Shown in pieces: positions 19,340-27,992 of a DNA stretch of 29,642 nucleotides. The stretch comes from Coemansia sp. RSA 1804 (taxonomy: Eukaryota > Kickxellomycota > Kickxellomycetes > Kickxellales > Kickxellaceae): positions 1-29,642 of the forward strand of contig JANBTH010000160.1 of the NCBI GenBank assembly GCA_027578815.1, read 5' to 3'. The position numbers and the translations under genes are program-made. Within the stretch, counting starts at the first letter, position 1; every line of letters begins with the position of its first letter. A model generated the notes under the pieces. It saw only the letters and a program-made list of their open reading frames with translations, did not search any database and was not told where the DNA came from.

Positions 19340-21613
19340 CTATTGTTATAATCGACGCAAGCATTCATTGTGCTCTTTTAGCCTGTTGTCTGATAACATT
19401 GTTTTGGAAAACAACCAACAATGTTGGGTTTATCCGCAGCTCTTGTTGTCTAGCAGTTTAAAACGTCCACTTTTTATAGCTACTTTGCGTTTATAAAATT
19501 TTTGTAGCTTAAACACTCGATTTTATCATGAAACGACACACTGAAAAGATAAACAAGAAATGTTGGTGTAGAACCTCAATCAGGAGCGAAAAGTGAAAAT
19601 ACAAGCCTGGTTATGTTTTATCGCAAAAAGGCATCCCCAGTCCAGCACGGCGTTTCCCACAGAATGTTTTGGCTGGATCATTTGAAATTCTAGCCCAGGC
19701 TAACCTTAGAAGTCGTTGCTTTTGTCGCTGCTTACATGTTCTTTTGTTGAGTTGGTTCCAGACTAGTAACTGTTTTGGTTTTGGGTCTGTCTTTTTCGTA
19801 TCTGAGACAGGATGTGTTGATAGGAGCCATTGTGATGCGAAACCTTCCAAATGTTCTAGAACTAATTTATGTCATTGTATAGAAAGAAATTGCTTCGGAA
19901 ATCTCTAACAAAAGGATGACGCGGTAACGAAATTTGATGCTCTAAAAGAATGTGTTGATTCAGGTGGGGGAGTCAAAACATACACTGTTGCAAGCTGCAC
20001 CGCTCTATGAGATTATAACAAGAGCATGATTTCGATACAGATAACTAACTGTACTTATTTGGTTACTCTTCTGGACCCACATTTTTTTCCTTGATTAGGA
20101 AAACGTGAAACAGTGGACATGTTCTTTTGCTGGTCGGGACACCAGATGTATTCACTTTTTCAGTCACCTGTGTAACCTTTAAAGAAGAGTTTTTGCGTAT
20201 ATTTCTTGTCTTGTGAGATTTCTTGACAAGTTGTTTAACTGAGATTTGAAACTCGTCGCACTTGAATTATTAAAGAAAAAGACGTTTAGATGTAAAAGAA
20301 ATTGTACATATCGTATGCTAGTAAAAAACAACTTCTCTCATTTTTGGTAATAATTATAAGAGAAAAGTGATTACATTCGACAAAGTTGCTTATACGCGAC
20401 GCTGTTCTGGAAACCTTTTTTCCATTTCTTCCACTAGAATCCCAATTGTTCTTTATTAGTATATAATTATTTTACTTGTTCTATTTGTACTGTTTCTACT
20501 ACTTACTTTTCTTTCCTTGTTCAACCCGGACATCTTGGTAGCTAGACTGACTGAGACTGATCAAGCAGCTATCATAGAAAATAAGCAGGTAAGCTGTAAC
20601 TAAACTCTAAACTGCGCATTGTGTGGTCTTTGCTTATTTGAGGGTGAAAAAGTGGGATAAAGAGCCGCATTTTTATCAACAAGCCTGGTAAACAAAATGG
20701 ACCTATCCTACCTGCCATGCTTTGTTACTCGCCAGCCTATTTTGCCCACGTTTTGCTACACATGCTATCCAATGCGCAACTTTTTCTATCGGTTTGTGTC
20801 ACTTGAATCCGTCTCCGTCGCGTTGCTGTCATCTAGACGTCTTTCCCATGCATTATTTTATGATCATATGCACAGACGCGTATTGAGCATATTGCGCTTG
20901 TGTTTATTAGCATGCAAAAGGATCAATAATAGCGGAATGCCTCTCTGCTACAGCCACAGTGCGTAAGGACGATGCTGTTTACTCTTGCTTTCTTGCGCTT
21001 GTTATATTGACAGAAAAGATGAATATTATGTTTGTCTTCCTTGTTTTCCCCCAATCCGTTTGGTCCTGGCGTCAATGTCATGAGAAATGGAGAAAATATG
21101 ATAATTGGACGAAGTAGCAAGAAAGAAACCCCAAGGACTTGCTACTGGCCAAAAAAGCCAAGATGATAAATGAAAGCACATCTTGTGGATCATCGCAGCT
21201 GCACCGTCATATCCACTGTTTGTCTGTCTGTCTGCGTCTCCCCCTTCTTCTTTAGTTTCCACTATATGCTCATACTTACCGCACCATACAGAGTGAAATC
21301 AAATTATTCTTTTCCTATGGAAAAGGAAACTAAAGAAAAGGTTACTGAGTGGAGAAAAGGCAAATAAGCAATGCTCATATGATTCCACATTCATTCGGTC
21401 TTTTGCTAACACACAATTCCGGGATGTATAACGTTTCATTGGATTCCTTTTTTTCTACATATATATTCAGACACGCAGCCTCGTTTCCTGTGTATTTATT
21501 TTGCTTTTGCTTTTCATCCTTCATTATCTTTTTCTAAAGTTGCCTTAAAACAGTTTTTATTTTATTACTCCTTCAATCTCTGTTCTATACAAGCATTACG
21601 ACAACTAAATCAT
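19340..21613. other. Gene-free stretch between J-protein and Rua1_C-type gene
   Basis: There are 2.3 kb of AT-rich sequence with only short, unconvincing frames. A good donor-like CAG|GTAAGC lies at 20586-20594, and acceptor-like AGs precede the next ATG (for example CCTTAAAACAG around 21541-21552). A large intron in the 5' untranslated region of the downstream gene is therefore possible but unproven. T-rich leader sequence is present at 21430-21600. No repeats or RNA genes were recognised. Confidence 0.45.
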
Positions 21614-23995
21614 ATGTATTCCAACTACACTATATTTTATCCAACCACTCCCTCTTTTGTTGATTCGCATAAAATAGCAGCAGCATCGCAGTATCTGAAT
21701 AGGGCTTTCGATACCACCTCACAAGCATTTGACCTGCTAGACACTAAGCATCGGCGTTCTGATCCCACACCAATGTCTGGGAGCACATTGTCGTTTACTG
21801 CAAACAGGCCATCGACTGGAACAGCAGCAGCCCCTTCTGTTGGGCAAGAGATCAACAGTCTTGCTGCAGCGGCAGCCGCCGTAGCCGCCGCCTCAACAGT
21901 TGCCAGCACGGTCCCTGACACAACAGCAGACACGCCGGCAAGCATGCAGGACCAGCGCATGGATCCAGATACACCTGTACAAGCAGCGGCAATGTCGTCC
22001 TCGGGCAAACAGTCGTCAAAGTTGTTTGCGTCGGAAACATTTGCCTCTGATGCCAAACCTTGTTTGCAGAGTGGGGCTGAAAACGAGATAACACCAGAGC
22101 ATATGCTGGATGATCAATCAGCAACAACCGCAGCCATGGCGTGTAATCCGGCGATTACTTCCGACTCAGTCGGCCTGGAATCGTCGCTATTGCTGAATCC
22201 GTTTTCGGGAATGGCGGCTAGTACAAACCCCGATGCGTCGATGGCTACGCCTCAAAGCCTGCAAGATGTAGCGAGCACGTCATTATCCCCGCTGGACATG
22301 CTGATTGCAGCCCTTGACCCACAGAAGCAACAGCAGCAGCAGCAGCAGCAGCAGAAGCAAAGTTCGGTTGTTGCATTCCCAAGTGCAGACAATAGCGACT
22401 TTGGTAACGGCTATGGCGGTGCTGGATATGGCACAATGCCATGGAGCAATACAGGCGAAGCTGGTGCGGCACCGGTCTGTCTGCAGGATGTCTCAAGACG
22501 GGCATCGGATGCAGCCATATTTGACGGGTACCAGCTTGGCAAGCCACTCAACGACGGCGGCAGCAATAATGGCAGCAACGGCGGAAACAGCATGGTTTCG
22601 CAGCCAGATATGCTGGCAAGAACCCCGATGAGAAAGGGATCGTATCCGCCAGGAATCAAGCGGCCGTTCAGCGACTTTGACCACCTCCTCTCTGCAGCTG
22701 ATTTGTATGCGAGCAACCAGATGGGGGGAGCAGTCAATGGGTTCAACCCAAATGGCACCAGCACCAGTAACAGCAACGGCGGAGGCAGTGCGTTCAGCCA
22801 GGTTGGAGACAATTCAGGACCGCCAGCCGTTAAGCACGCGCGTCACGATAGCCTCTTCATTGACACCGGAGCCCGCATGGTCTCGGCAGAGCCATCACTG
22901 TCGTCTGCCGACGCGAGTGCAGCAAGCAATATTCCGTTCACAGCAGCAACGTTTCCGTGCTCGACCAGGCGCTCAACGGTATTTGGCGAGTACTTTGATC
23001 CACTCAGCTCTGCGGGGCACTCGTCTGCTGGCATCCATGTCCACCATCCGGGAGGGCCGCTTATTTCGGAGCCGCCCACAGGAATCAATGACAATGGGCA
23101 GGCTGCATGCTTCGACAGAAGCCAGCAGCAGCAGCAGCAGCAGCACTACCGCTCCCTCTCGCTTTCGCAAATTGACTACCAGAACCCCCCAGGACTAGTG
23201 GGCCATCAGCAGCACCTGTCAGGAGGCATCAGCATGGCGCAGCACGTTCCTGCATCGTCAATGCCAATGCCAATGCCAATGCCATCGACACTGCAGATGA
23301 CGAGTCCCCTGGCGGCAGCGGCGGCGGCAGCGGCAGCGGCGGCAGCAGGAATGGGCGGTGGAAACAACGGCAACCCTGCAATGGGGTACTTTTACGACGG
23401 CATGGCAATGGGCGGCGGGTTGATCGGAGGAGGCAGTGGCGGAGGCGGATGCGGCGATGTGGCAAGCAGCGTCCTGTTTTCGCCAGCGCCGATTCCGGCG
23501 ATTCCCGGCGTCACGGTGAGTCCCAAGGAGAAGCCGCGGCGGCTGTCGGTGCCGGATCTGACGCCTACGAAGGAGGAAGAGCGCGGCGGGCCCAAGGCGC
23601 GGCCACGCGGGCAGAAGGTGCGGTTCAAGGACGACATGTACACGCCGATGTGGGTGCGCAGCAACGGGCAGCAGAAGGAGGGGTTCTGCGACACATGCGC
23701 ACCCGGCAAGTGGCTGCAGCTGAAGAACAGCGCGTTCTGGTACCACAAGCAGTTCTTCCACGGCATCTCGTCGGTGTCGGGACGGCCGTTTGTGCGGCCG
23801 CTGCAGGTCAGGCACTATGACGCAGACATCATCGAGGGCCTGTGCCACCAGTGCCGCCAGTGGGTGCCAATCGCCAACGCCAAGCGCAGAAACAGCGTGC
23901 TCTGGTTCCGCCACGCGCACAAGTGCCATGTCTACCACAAGCCCAAGCAGGAGCACGACGCTGCTGACGCCAAGGACTCGCTTAGCCTAGTTTAG
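21614..23995 (+). CDS. Putative transcription regulator with Rua1_C-type (DUF4451) zinc module
   Basis: Predicted nuclear regulator, 793 aa from the ATG at 21614. Residues 1-660 are low complexity: Ala, Ser, Gln and Gly runs, polyQ at about 239-247 and 504-510, repeated Met-Pro at about 551-557 and poly-Ala at about 567-578. From KVRFKDDMYTPMWVRS onward is a conserved domain. It has two metal-site-like motifs: C692-x2-C695-x15-H711-x4-H716, and C744-x2-C747-x19-H767 followed by H769 and H772. The wording (GFCDTC, WLQLKNSAFWYHK, GLCHQC..WV, LWFRHAHKCH) matches the fungal Rua1 C-terminal family, named after the Ustilago maydis regulator of ustilagic acid synthesis; S. pombe Meu26 is another member. 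The target genes cannot be predicted, and no biosynthetic cluster surrounds it. The stop codon lies inside a TTTAG repeat. Confidence 0.8.
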   Translation: MYSNYTIFYPTTPSFVDSHKIAAASQYLNRAFDTTSQAFDLLDTKHRRSDPTPMSGSTLSFTANRPSTGTAAAPSVGQEINSLAAAAAAVAAASTVASTVPDTTADTPASMQDQRMDPDTPVQAAAMSSSGKQSSKLFASETFASDAKPCLQSGAENEITPEHMLDDQSATTAAMACNPAITSDSVGLESSLLLNPFSGMAASTNPDASMATPQSLQDVASTSLSPLDMLIAALDPQKQQQQQQQQQKQSSVVAFPSADNSDFGNGYGGAGYGTMPWSNTGEAGAAPVCLQDVSRRASDAAIFDGYQLGKPLNDGGSNNGSNGGNSMVSQPDMLARTPMRKGSYPPGIKRPFSDFDHLLSAADLYASNQMGGAVNGFNPNGTSTSNSNGGGSAFSQVGDNSGPPAVKHARHDSLFIDTGARMVSAEPSLSSADASAASNIPFTAATFPCSTRRSTVFGEYFDPLSSAGHSSAGIHVHHPGGPLISEPPTGINDNGQAACFDRSQQQQQQQHYRSLSLSQIDYQNPPGLVGHQQHLSGGISMAQHVPASSMPMPMPMPSTLQMTSPLAAAAAAAAAAAAGMGGGNNGNPAMGYFYDGMAMGGGLIGGGSGGGGCGDVASSVLFSPAPIPAIPGVTVSPKEKPRRLSVPDLTPTKEEERGGPKARPRGQKVRFKDDMYTPMWVRSNGQQKEGFCDTCAPGKWLQLKNSAFWYHKQFFHGISSVSGRPFVRPLQVRHYDADIIEGLCHQCRQWVPIANAKRRNSVLWFRHAHKCHVYHKPKQEHDAADAKDSLSLV
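22328..22354 (+). repeat. CAG repeat coding polyglutamine
   Basis: One CAA followed by eight pure CAG codons within the Rua1_C-type gene, giving nine Gln flanked by Lys. The purity at DNA level suggests length variation between strains. Confidence 0.95.
23123..23143 (+). repeat. CAG repeat coding polyglutamine
   Basis: Seven pure CAG codons in the Rua1_C-type gene, encoding seven Gln before His-Tyr-Arg. Confidence 0.95.
23312..23347 (+). repeat. GCG/GCA repeat coding polyalanine
   Basis: About twelve alanine codons mixing GCG and GCA, between the Met-Pro repeat (23264-23284) and a Gly-rich stretch in the Rua1_C-type gene. Confidence 0.9.
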
Positions 23996-24020
23996 TTTAG
24001 TTTAGTTTAGTTTAGTTTAG
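23991..24020. repeat. (TTTAG)6 tandem repeat containing a stop codon
   Basis: Six perfect TTTAG units. The first unit supplies the TAG stop (23993-23995) of the Rua1_C-type gene and the rest form the start of its 3' untranslated region. A pentamer array presents TAG in all three frames within 15 nt. Confidence 0.97.
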
Positions 24021-24105
24021 TTTTACTCTATTCTATTTTCTACCAGTGTAGGCTGTCCAAAACAACGAATTGTAGCTATTTTTGAAAGGAGAGGAGCGGT
24101 AAGGC

Positions 24106-24125
24106 CCAGCCAGCCAGCCAGCCAG
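24106..24125. repeat. (CCAG)5 tandem repeat abutting a stop codon
   Basis: Five perfect CCAG units ending at the base next to the complement of the F-box/WD40 stop codon (24126-24128). In that gene's mRNA it reads TAA followed by five CTGG units. Confidence 0.97.
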
Positions 24126-26156
24126 TTAATCAATGGCTCCGACGTCCAGGTTCTTGGAAAAGTCCCACACAATGATCTTCTGGTCCTGGCTGGTGCTGAC
24201 GATGCGACTGGCGCTGAACTGCACATCAAAGACCCAGCTTGTGTGGACATCCTTGAGATCCAGCGTGCACTGGCCAGTGACAATGTCCCAGACCTTGATT
24301 GACTGGTCGTAGGAGCCAGACACGGCGCGGCGGCCGCCGTTGAAGTGAAGCGTGCGCACAAGATCTGTGTGGCCACGGAGAGTCTGCAGACAGCGTCCGG
24401 AGTCGGCGTCCCAGACCTTGATGAGCTGGTCGCTGGATCCAGACACAATCGTCTTGCCGTCGAACTGCACACACGCCAGACCGCGCGTGTGGCCGGCAAA
24501 CGTGCGCAGCAGCTCGCCGGTGCGGATGTCCCACATCTTGATCAACGAGTCGCCCGACGCCGACACGATCCGCGAGCCGCGCAGCTGCACGGCGTTGACG
24601 GGGCCGCGGTGGCCGAGAATGGTGCGCACAAGCTTGCCGGTGCTGCGCTGCCACACCTTTATCGAGCAGTCCTTGGAGCACGACACAATGTACTCGGCGT
24701 CAAAGGCCACATCGAGCACGCCGGCAGAGTGCGACGCCAGCCGCAGCGCCGGCGTGCCCGACTCCCAGTCCCACAGGATGACGGTGGCATCGCTGGAACC
24801 CGTCACCATCGCCGACGCATCGTACTTGAGGCACAGCACTGACGCATCGTGCCCGGCCAGCGTGCGCAGACATTCAAACGTCCGGCTGTCCCACATCTTG
24901 ACTGTCCTGTCGCGCGACCCTGTGACGATCTTGTCGTGGTCGGCCTGCACGCAGTACACGCTGTCGCCATGACCGGTAATCACGTGCATGTCCGCCACGC
25001 CCTGCGCCCAGTTGCGGTCCAGCTGCCGTCGCTGCTGGAACAGATGCCGCCAGTCGGCGCCTCGCACACGCCCGCCGTGCGCTCCGTCTGCCGGCGGCGG
25101 TGGCGATGGCGCAACCATGTGCTGCAGCGCCAGTGCTGGCCGCAGCGACGACCCAGCGTATCCCAGCACCAGCGGATGCTCCGCCTGCTGCCGCAAGTCT
25201 TCGCCAATCGTCGGCGTGTTCATTCCGCCCGTGCTGCACGCGCTGGACGACGCACCAGTGTCCTCCATGCCGCTACCGTTTCCGCCATTGCCGCGCCGCC
25301 TCTGCCGCGCCGCACGCCGCCCGCCGCGCGCGTGCCATCCAGCTGCTGCAAGCGCGCGCGGCGTCCTCCACTCCTGCTGCTGCAAGAACAGCCGCCGCCA
25401 CACCGCGTTGTCGATCGCAAACCGTCTCCACGACCGGCTTACCTGCGCAATCGTTGTTATTGTCGGAAAGTCCGCGTAGATCACAATTACCATCGCTATC
25501 TCGTACGGCAGACACGACAGGATATCGATTTTCCCGTCCACTGACATCGCCGACCCACTTACCGATGCTATCCCACTGCCGCCGTCAACGGAGCGCCCGA
25601 GTGTGCTGACAAACGAGTCCTTGCGCTTCATCCCTTCTCTCCCCAAAGGCGATGATGACGATGCGTTGAATGGCTGTGCCGGTGCCGCGCAGGGCTGAAG
25701 GAAGAGCGCACCGCTTCCTACCGTGTGACTGCTCTGCTGGCTGTCCTGGGATAGCGGTCTGGCTTTTGTGAATCCCCGCAGAGACAACTGCTGACTAAAG
25801 CCGGGCGGACTGGCTAGTGTGAATGCGTCGACCCTGCCTCTGCTGCCAGCGCTCCATGTGCGCGTTTGTGCAGGACACACTGCTCCAGGATCGATGCCAT
25901 CCATTCTTCCAGACTGGTCCTCCCCCTGTCTGCCTACAGCGCTATCGAGGAAAACGGCAGCTCCTTCGCTGGCTGCTTCTAGTCGCTCCATATCCTGCGC
26001 CATGCCGTTGTCTGTGTGCGATACTGGGCTGTTGCCCCCCATATTGCTGTCGCCGGATCCACCAGACGGCTGCTGCGCCTGGGGATCCCCTTTCACCCAA
26101 GATAGCTTCCACATTTTCTTGAACAGCGCCTGAATCGGTTTTGAGCTAAGCGTCAT
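24126..26156 (-). CDS. F-box/WD40-repeat protein (predicted SCF ubiquitin ligase substrate receptor)
   Basis: Predicted substrate-recognition subunit of an SCF ubiquitin ligase, 676 aa from the ATG at 26156. An ATG at 26114 with a better AAA context is an alternative start. Residues 1-205 are disordered. The F-box is at about 211-257 (DILSCLPYEIAMVIVIYADF, then QVSRSWRRFAIDNAVWRRLF), the Skp1-binding module. After an Arg/Gly-rich insert comes ADWRHLFQQRRQLDRNWAQG (about 367-386), the linker type seen in F-box/WD40 proteins. Seven WD repeats follow (about 391-668), each with a GH start (or its equivalent) and a W-D or W-Q end: KMWDSR, ILWDWE, KVWQRS, KMWDIR, KVWDAD, KVWDIV, IVWDFS. They form one complete propeller. 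Relatives include Cdc4, Met30 and Pop1 types, but I cannot pick an orthologue. The region encoding the propeller is markedly GC-rich compared with the 5' third. Confidence 0.88.
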   Translation of the reverse strand: MTLSSKPIQALFKKMWKLSWVKGDPQAQQPSGGSGDSNMGGNSPVSHTDNGMAQDMERLEAASEGAAVFLDSAVGRQGEDQSGRMDGIDPGAVCPAQTRTWSAGSRGRVDAFTLASPPGFSQQLSLRGFTKARPLSQDSQQSSHTVGSGALFLQPCAAPAQPFNASSSSPLGREGMKRKDSFVSTLGRSVDGGSGIASVSGSAMSVDGKIDILSCLPYEIAMVIVIYADFPTITTIAQVSRSWRRFAIDNAVWRRLFLQQQEWRTPRALAAAGWHARGGRRAARQRRRGNGGNGSGMEDTGASSSACSTGGMNTPTIGEDLRQQAEHPLVLGYAGSSLRPALALQHMVAPSPPPPADGAHGGRVRGADWRHLFQQRRQLDRNWAQGVADMHVITGHGDSVYCVQADHDKIVTGSRDRTVKMWDSRTFECLRTLAGHDASVLCLKYDASAMVTGSSDATVILWDWESGTPALRLASHSAGVLDVAFDAEYIVSCSKDCSIKVWQRSTGKLVRTILGHRGPVNAVQLRGSRIVSASGDSLIKMWDIRTGELLRTFAGHTRGLACVQFDGKTIVSGSSDQLIKVWDADSGRCLQTLRGHTDLVRTLHFNGGRRAVSGSYDQSIKVWDIVTGQCTLDLKDVHTSWVFDVQFSASRIVSTSQDQKIIVWDFSKNLDVGAID

Positions 26157-27027
26157 AAAATTTCTTAATAAGGTGCCACGCACGCGTCGCGCCCTCCTTT
26201 TGATGCTGTTAGTAAGTGTGTTTCTATGTGTGTGCGTGTATGCGGCGGTGCTGTAACCGATCGGATACCGTCTTTTGCACGGAGGATATGTGGCGGCTGC
26301 AGGACAACAATGTCGGAATAGAATCCGACCAATATGTAAAATATAAAATAACGCCACAATATATGGAAAGTTGAAGGAAAAGGCAAGCAAGACAAGTGCA
26401 CGCGACGGATGGCGCTTTTGACAAAGTCTTTGGTCAAGACGAGTGGAGAGAAAAGAGGGGTTGTGGTGGATGTTGAGCTTATTCGACCGCCAGAACAAAT
26501 GCGTCCAGTGCCGCCTTTGCAAGTACATTGACAATAAGGTTTTTGGTAAGAAAAATGGAGTCAGAAACACTGGATCCATTCAGGAGAAAGCTGTGTGCAT
26601 TGAAGTGAAACAGAAACAGCTGGGAATGGCGGAATCTTCAGCCCATGTATGCATGTTGCCAAAAAAATAAACGAATGTCTAGTCTTTTCTCTTTCGCCAC
26701 TAAGGTTGTTTGTTTAAAGAGCCCAAATATCCTGCTGTCAATTTCAGACATGGATGGATGCAATACCATTTACTCCACACGAGAGCAACGTGGGCCAAGT
26801 TTTCCCTTTTTCTGCTCTTGTTTCTCCACACCAGACAACCGCCGATATATCGTGTCCGCCAGTATGGCTTGCCCACATGCAATCATATATGGATAAATAC
26901 AATAGCAATGACAATAAATATATCTGCTTGCCAGCGTCTGTGCGCGTTTACAAAAAGCAATCGTTCAGCCTTTGCTGCATGCTAGTTCAATTGCGGGAGA
27001 AGTATAAAAAGAAAATGACGATCTAGA
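26157..27027. other. Gene-free stretch upstream of the F-box/WD40 gene
   Basis: The F-box frame stays open for another 141 codons upstream to an ATG at 26579. That extension is Phe/His/Arg/Cys-rich, low in GC and unlike the rest of the protein, so I treat it as 5' untranslated sequence. GT-rich bases lie at 26213-26250. Beyond 26580 only short overlapping frames are seen. Confidence 0.4.
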
Positions 27028-27243
27028 CTAACTATCTCCTGCCCTACTTTTGGCATTCTGGCACATCACCACTAACTGCTGTATATTGTACAAATGTTGC
27101 AGATTGCTTGTGTTGCTATTTACACAGGCAATATCAGCGTTGTCCCCTTTTCGCTCTTCACAGGCTGCAAGAAGATTGTTTGCCGCTATTGCTGGCGATC
27201 TGGATTGCTTGTAATCGCATAGCTGTAGAAACGGGTTGACCAT
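27028..27243 (-). CDS. Doubtful small ORF, 71 aa
   Basis: ATG at 27243 to TAG at 27028. The composition is protein-like (Asn, Ala, Gln, Leu; starts MVNPFLQLCDYKQ, ends KSRAGDS) and not driven by a base bias. Just upstream the minus strand has eight T and then AG at about 27267, an acceptor-like signal, so this may be the last exon of a spliced gene. A further acceptor-like TTTCAG and a donor-like GGTAATG lie further upstream (27310-27400). No domain or family is recognised, and chance cannot be excluded at this length. Confidence 0.22.
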   Translation of the reverse strand: MVNPFLQLCDYKQSRSPAIAANNLLAACEERKGDNADIACVNSNTSNLQHLYNIQQLVVMCQNAKSRAGDS

Positions 27244-27992
27244 GTGAGATCCATACAAGCACGCTGCTAAAAAAAATTACATCTCCCTTCTCTTTTACAT
27301 TGTGGCACTTGTAGCTGAAAGCAGGGAAAGAAACAAAAAAACCTTGTTGGTGGGGGGAGGCTGGACATTACCTTTTTCCTAAGCAATAATGATGAAACCT
27401 CGTTAAGACATAAAGATTATATTAGAGTATCAGACGCAACAACATGAAAAAAGGTCAGTTTTATAGAGTGGAAAAAGTAATAGGTAGAAATAGAAATAAG
27501 AAAAGAAAAAAAACGGAATAATGATCGTTTTCCCCCCGTACTACAACATCCTTTTTCACCAGTGTTATTAGAGGATATCTGGTGGGCAAAAAAAGAGAAA
27601 TATTTGTGTTGCATTTTTCATTTTTTGCTCATTGTTGCGTTGTTACAATTTGTCTGCCATTCGCGAAGCTCTTTTTTAGATAATGTAGGTTTATGCGCCA
27701 CACTAGCACCACTGTTAAACAACACTCTATTCGCAACGAATGGTTTTCGATTGATAGCGGCGCAAAATATTATTACAACATATTATAGTGGCTCTGAGCC
27801 TCGATCAATTGCATAAAACCGCCATTGTTGGGGCTTTAAAAATATGAAAACCATAAAACTACAAACTACAAAAGCTTGGGAAATTAGAAGAGACTCCCCC
27901 ACCTACACTAGCAGCAACCAAAAGATACAAAGTGTGGAAGAGTTCCGGAAAATGTTCAGTACAGGGCGTCTTTCTTATATTGGAAGAATTCA
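27244..27992. other. AT-rich stretch without a supportable gene
   Basis: Low-GC sequence with poly-A and poly-T runs. An 84-codon plus-strand frame at 27562-27816 lacks an ATG start and shows no domain. Nothing else is seen. Confidence 0.4.

Noticed and set aside
23991..24020. TTTAG array as an interstitial telomere repeat
   Set aside because: Fungal telomere units are typically TTAGGG-like; this pentamer lacks G runs, so it is an ordinary microsatellite.
26157..26579. N-terminal extension of the F-box/WD40 protein with a hydrophobic stretch
   Set aside because: AT-rich and aberrant in composition; two internal ATGs precede the conserved part. Treated as 5' untranslated sequence.
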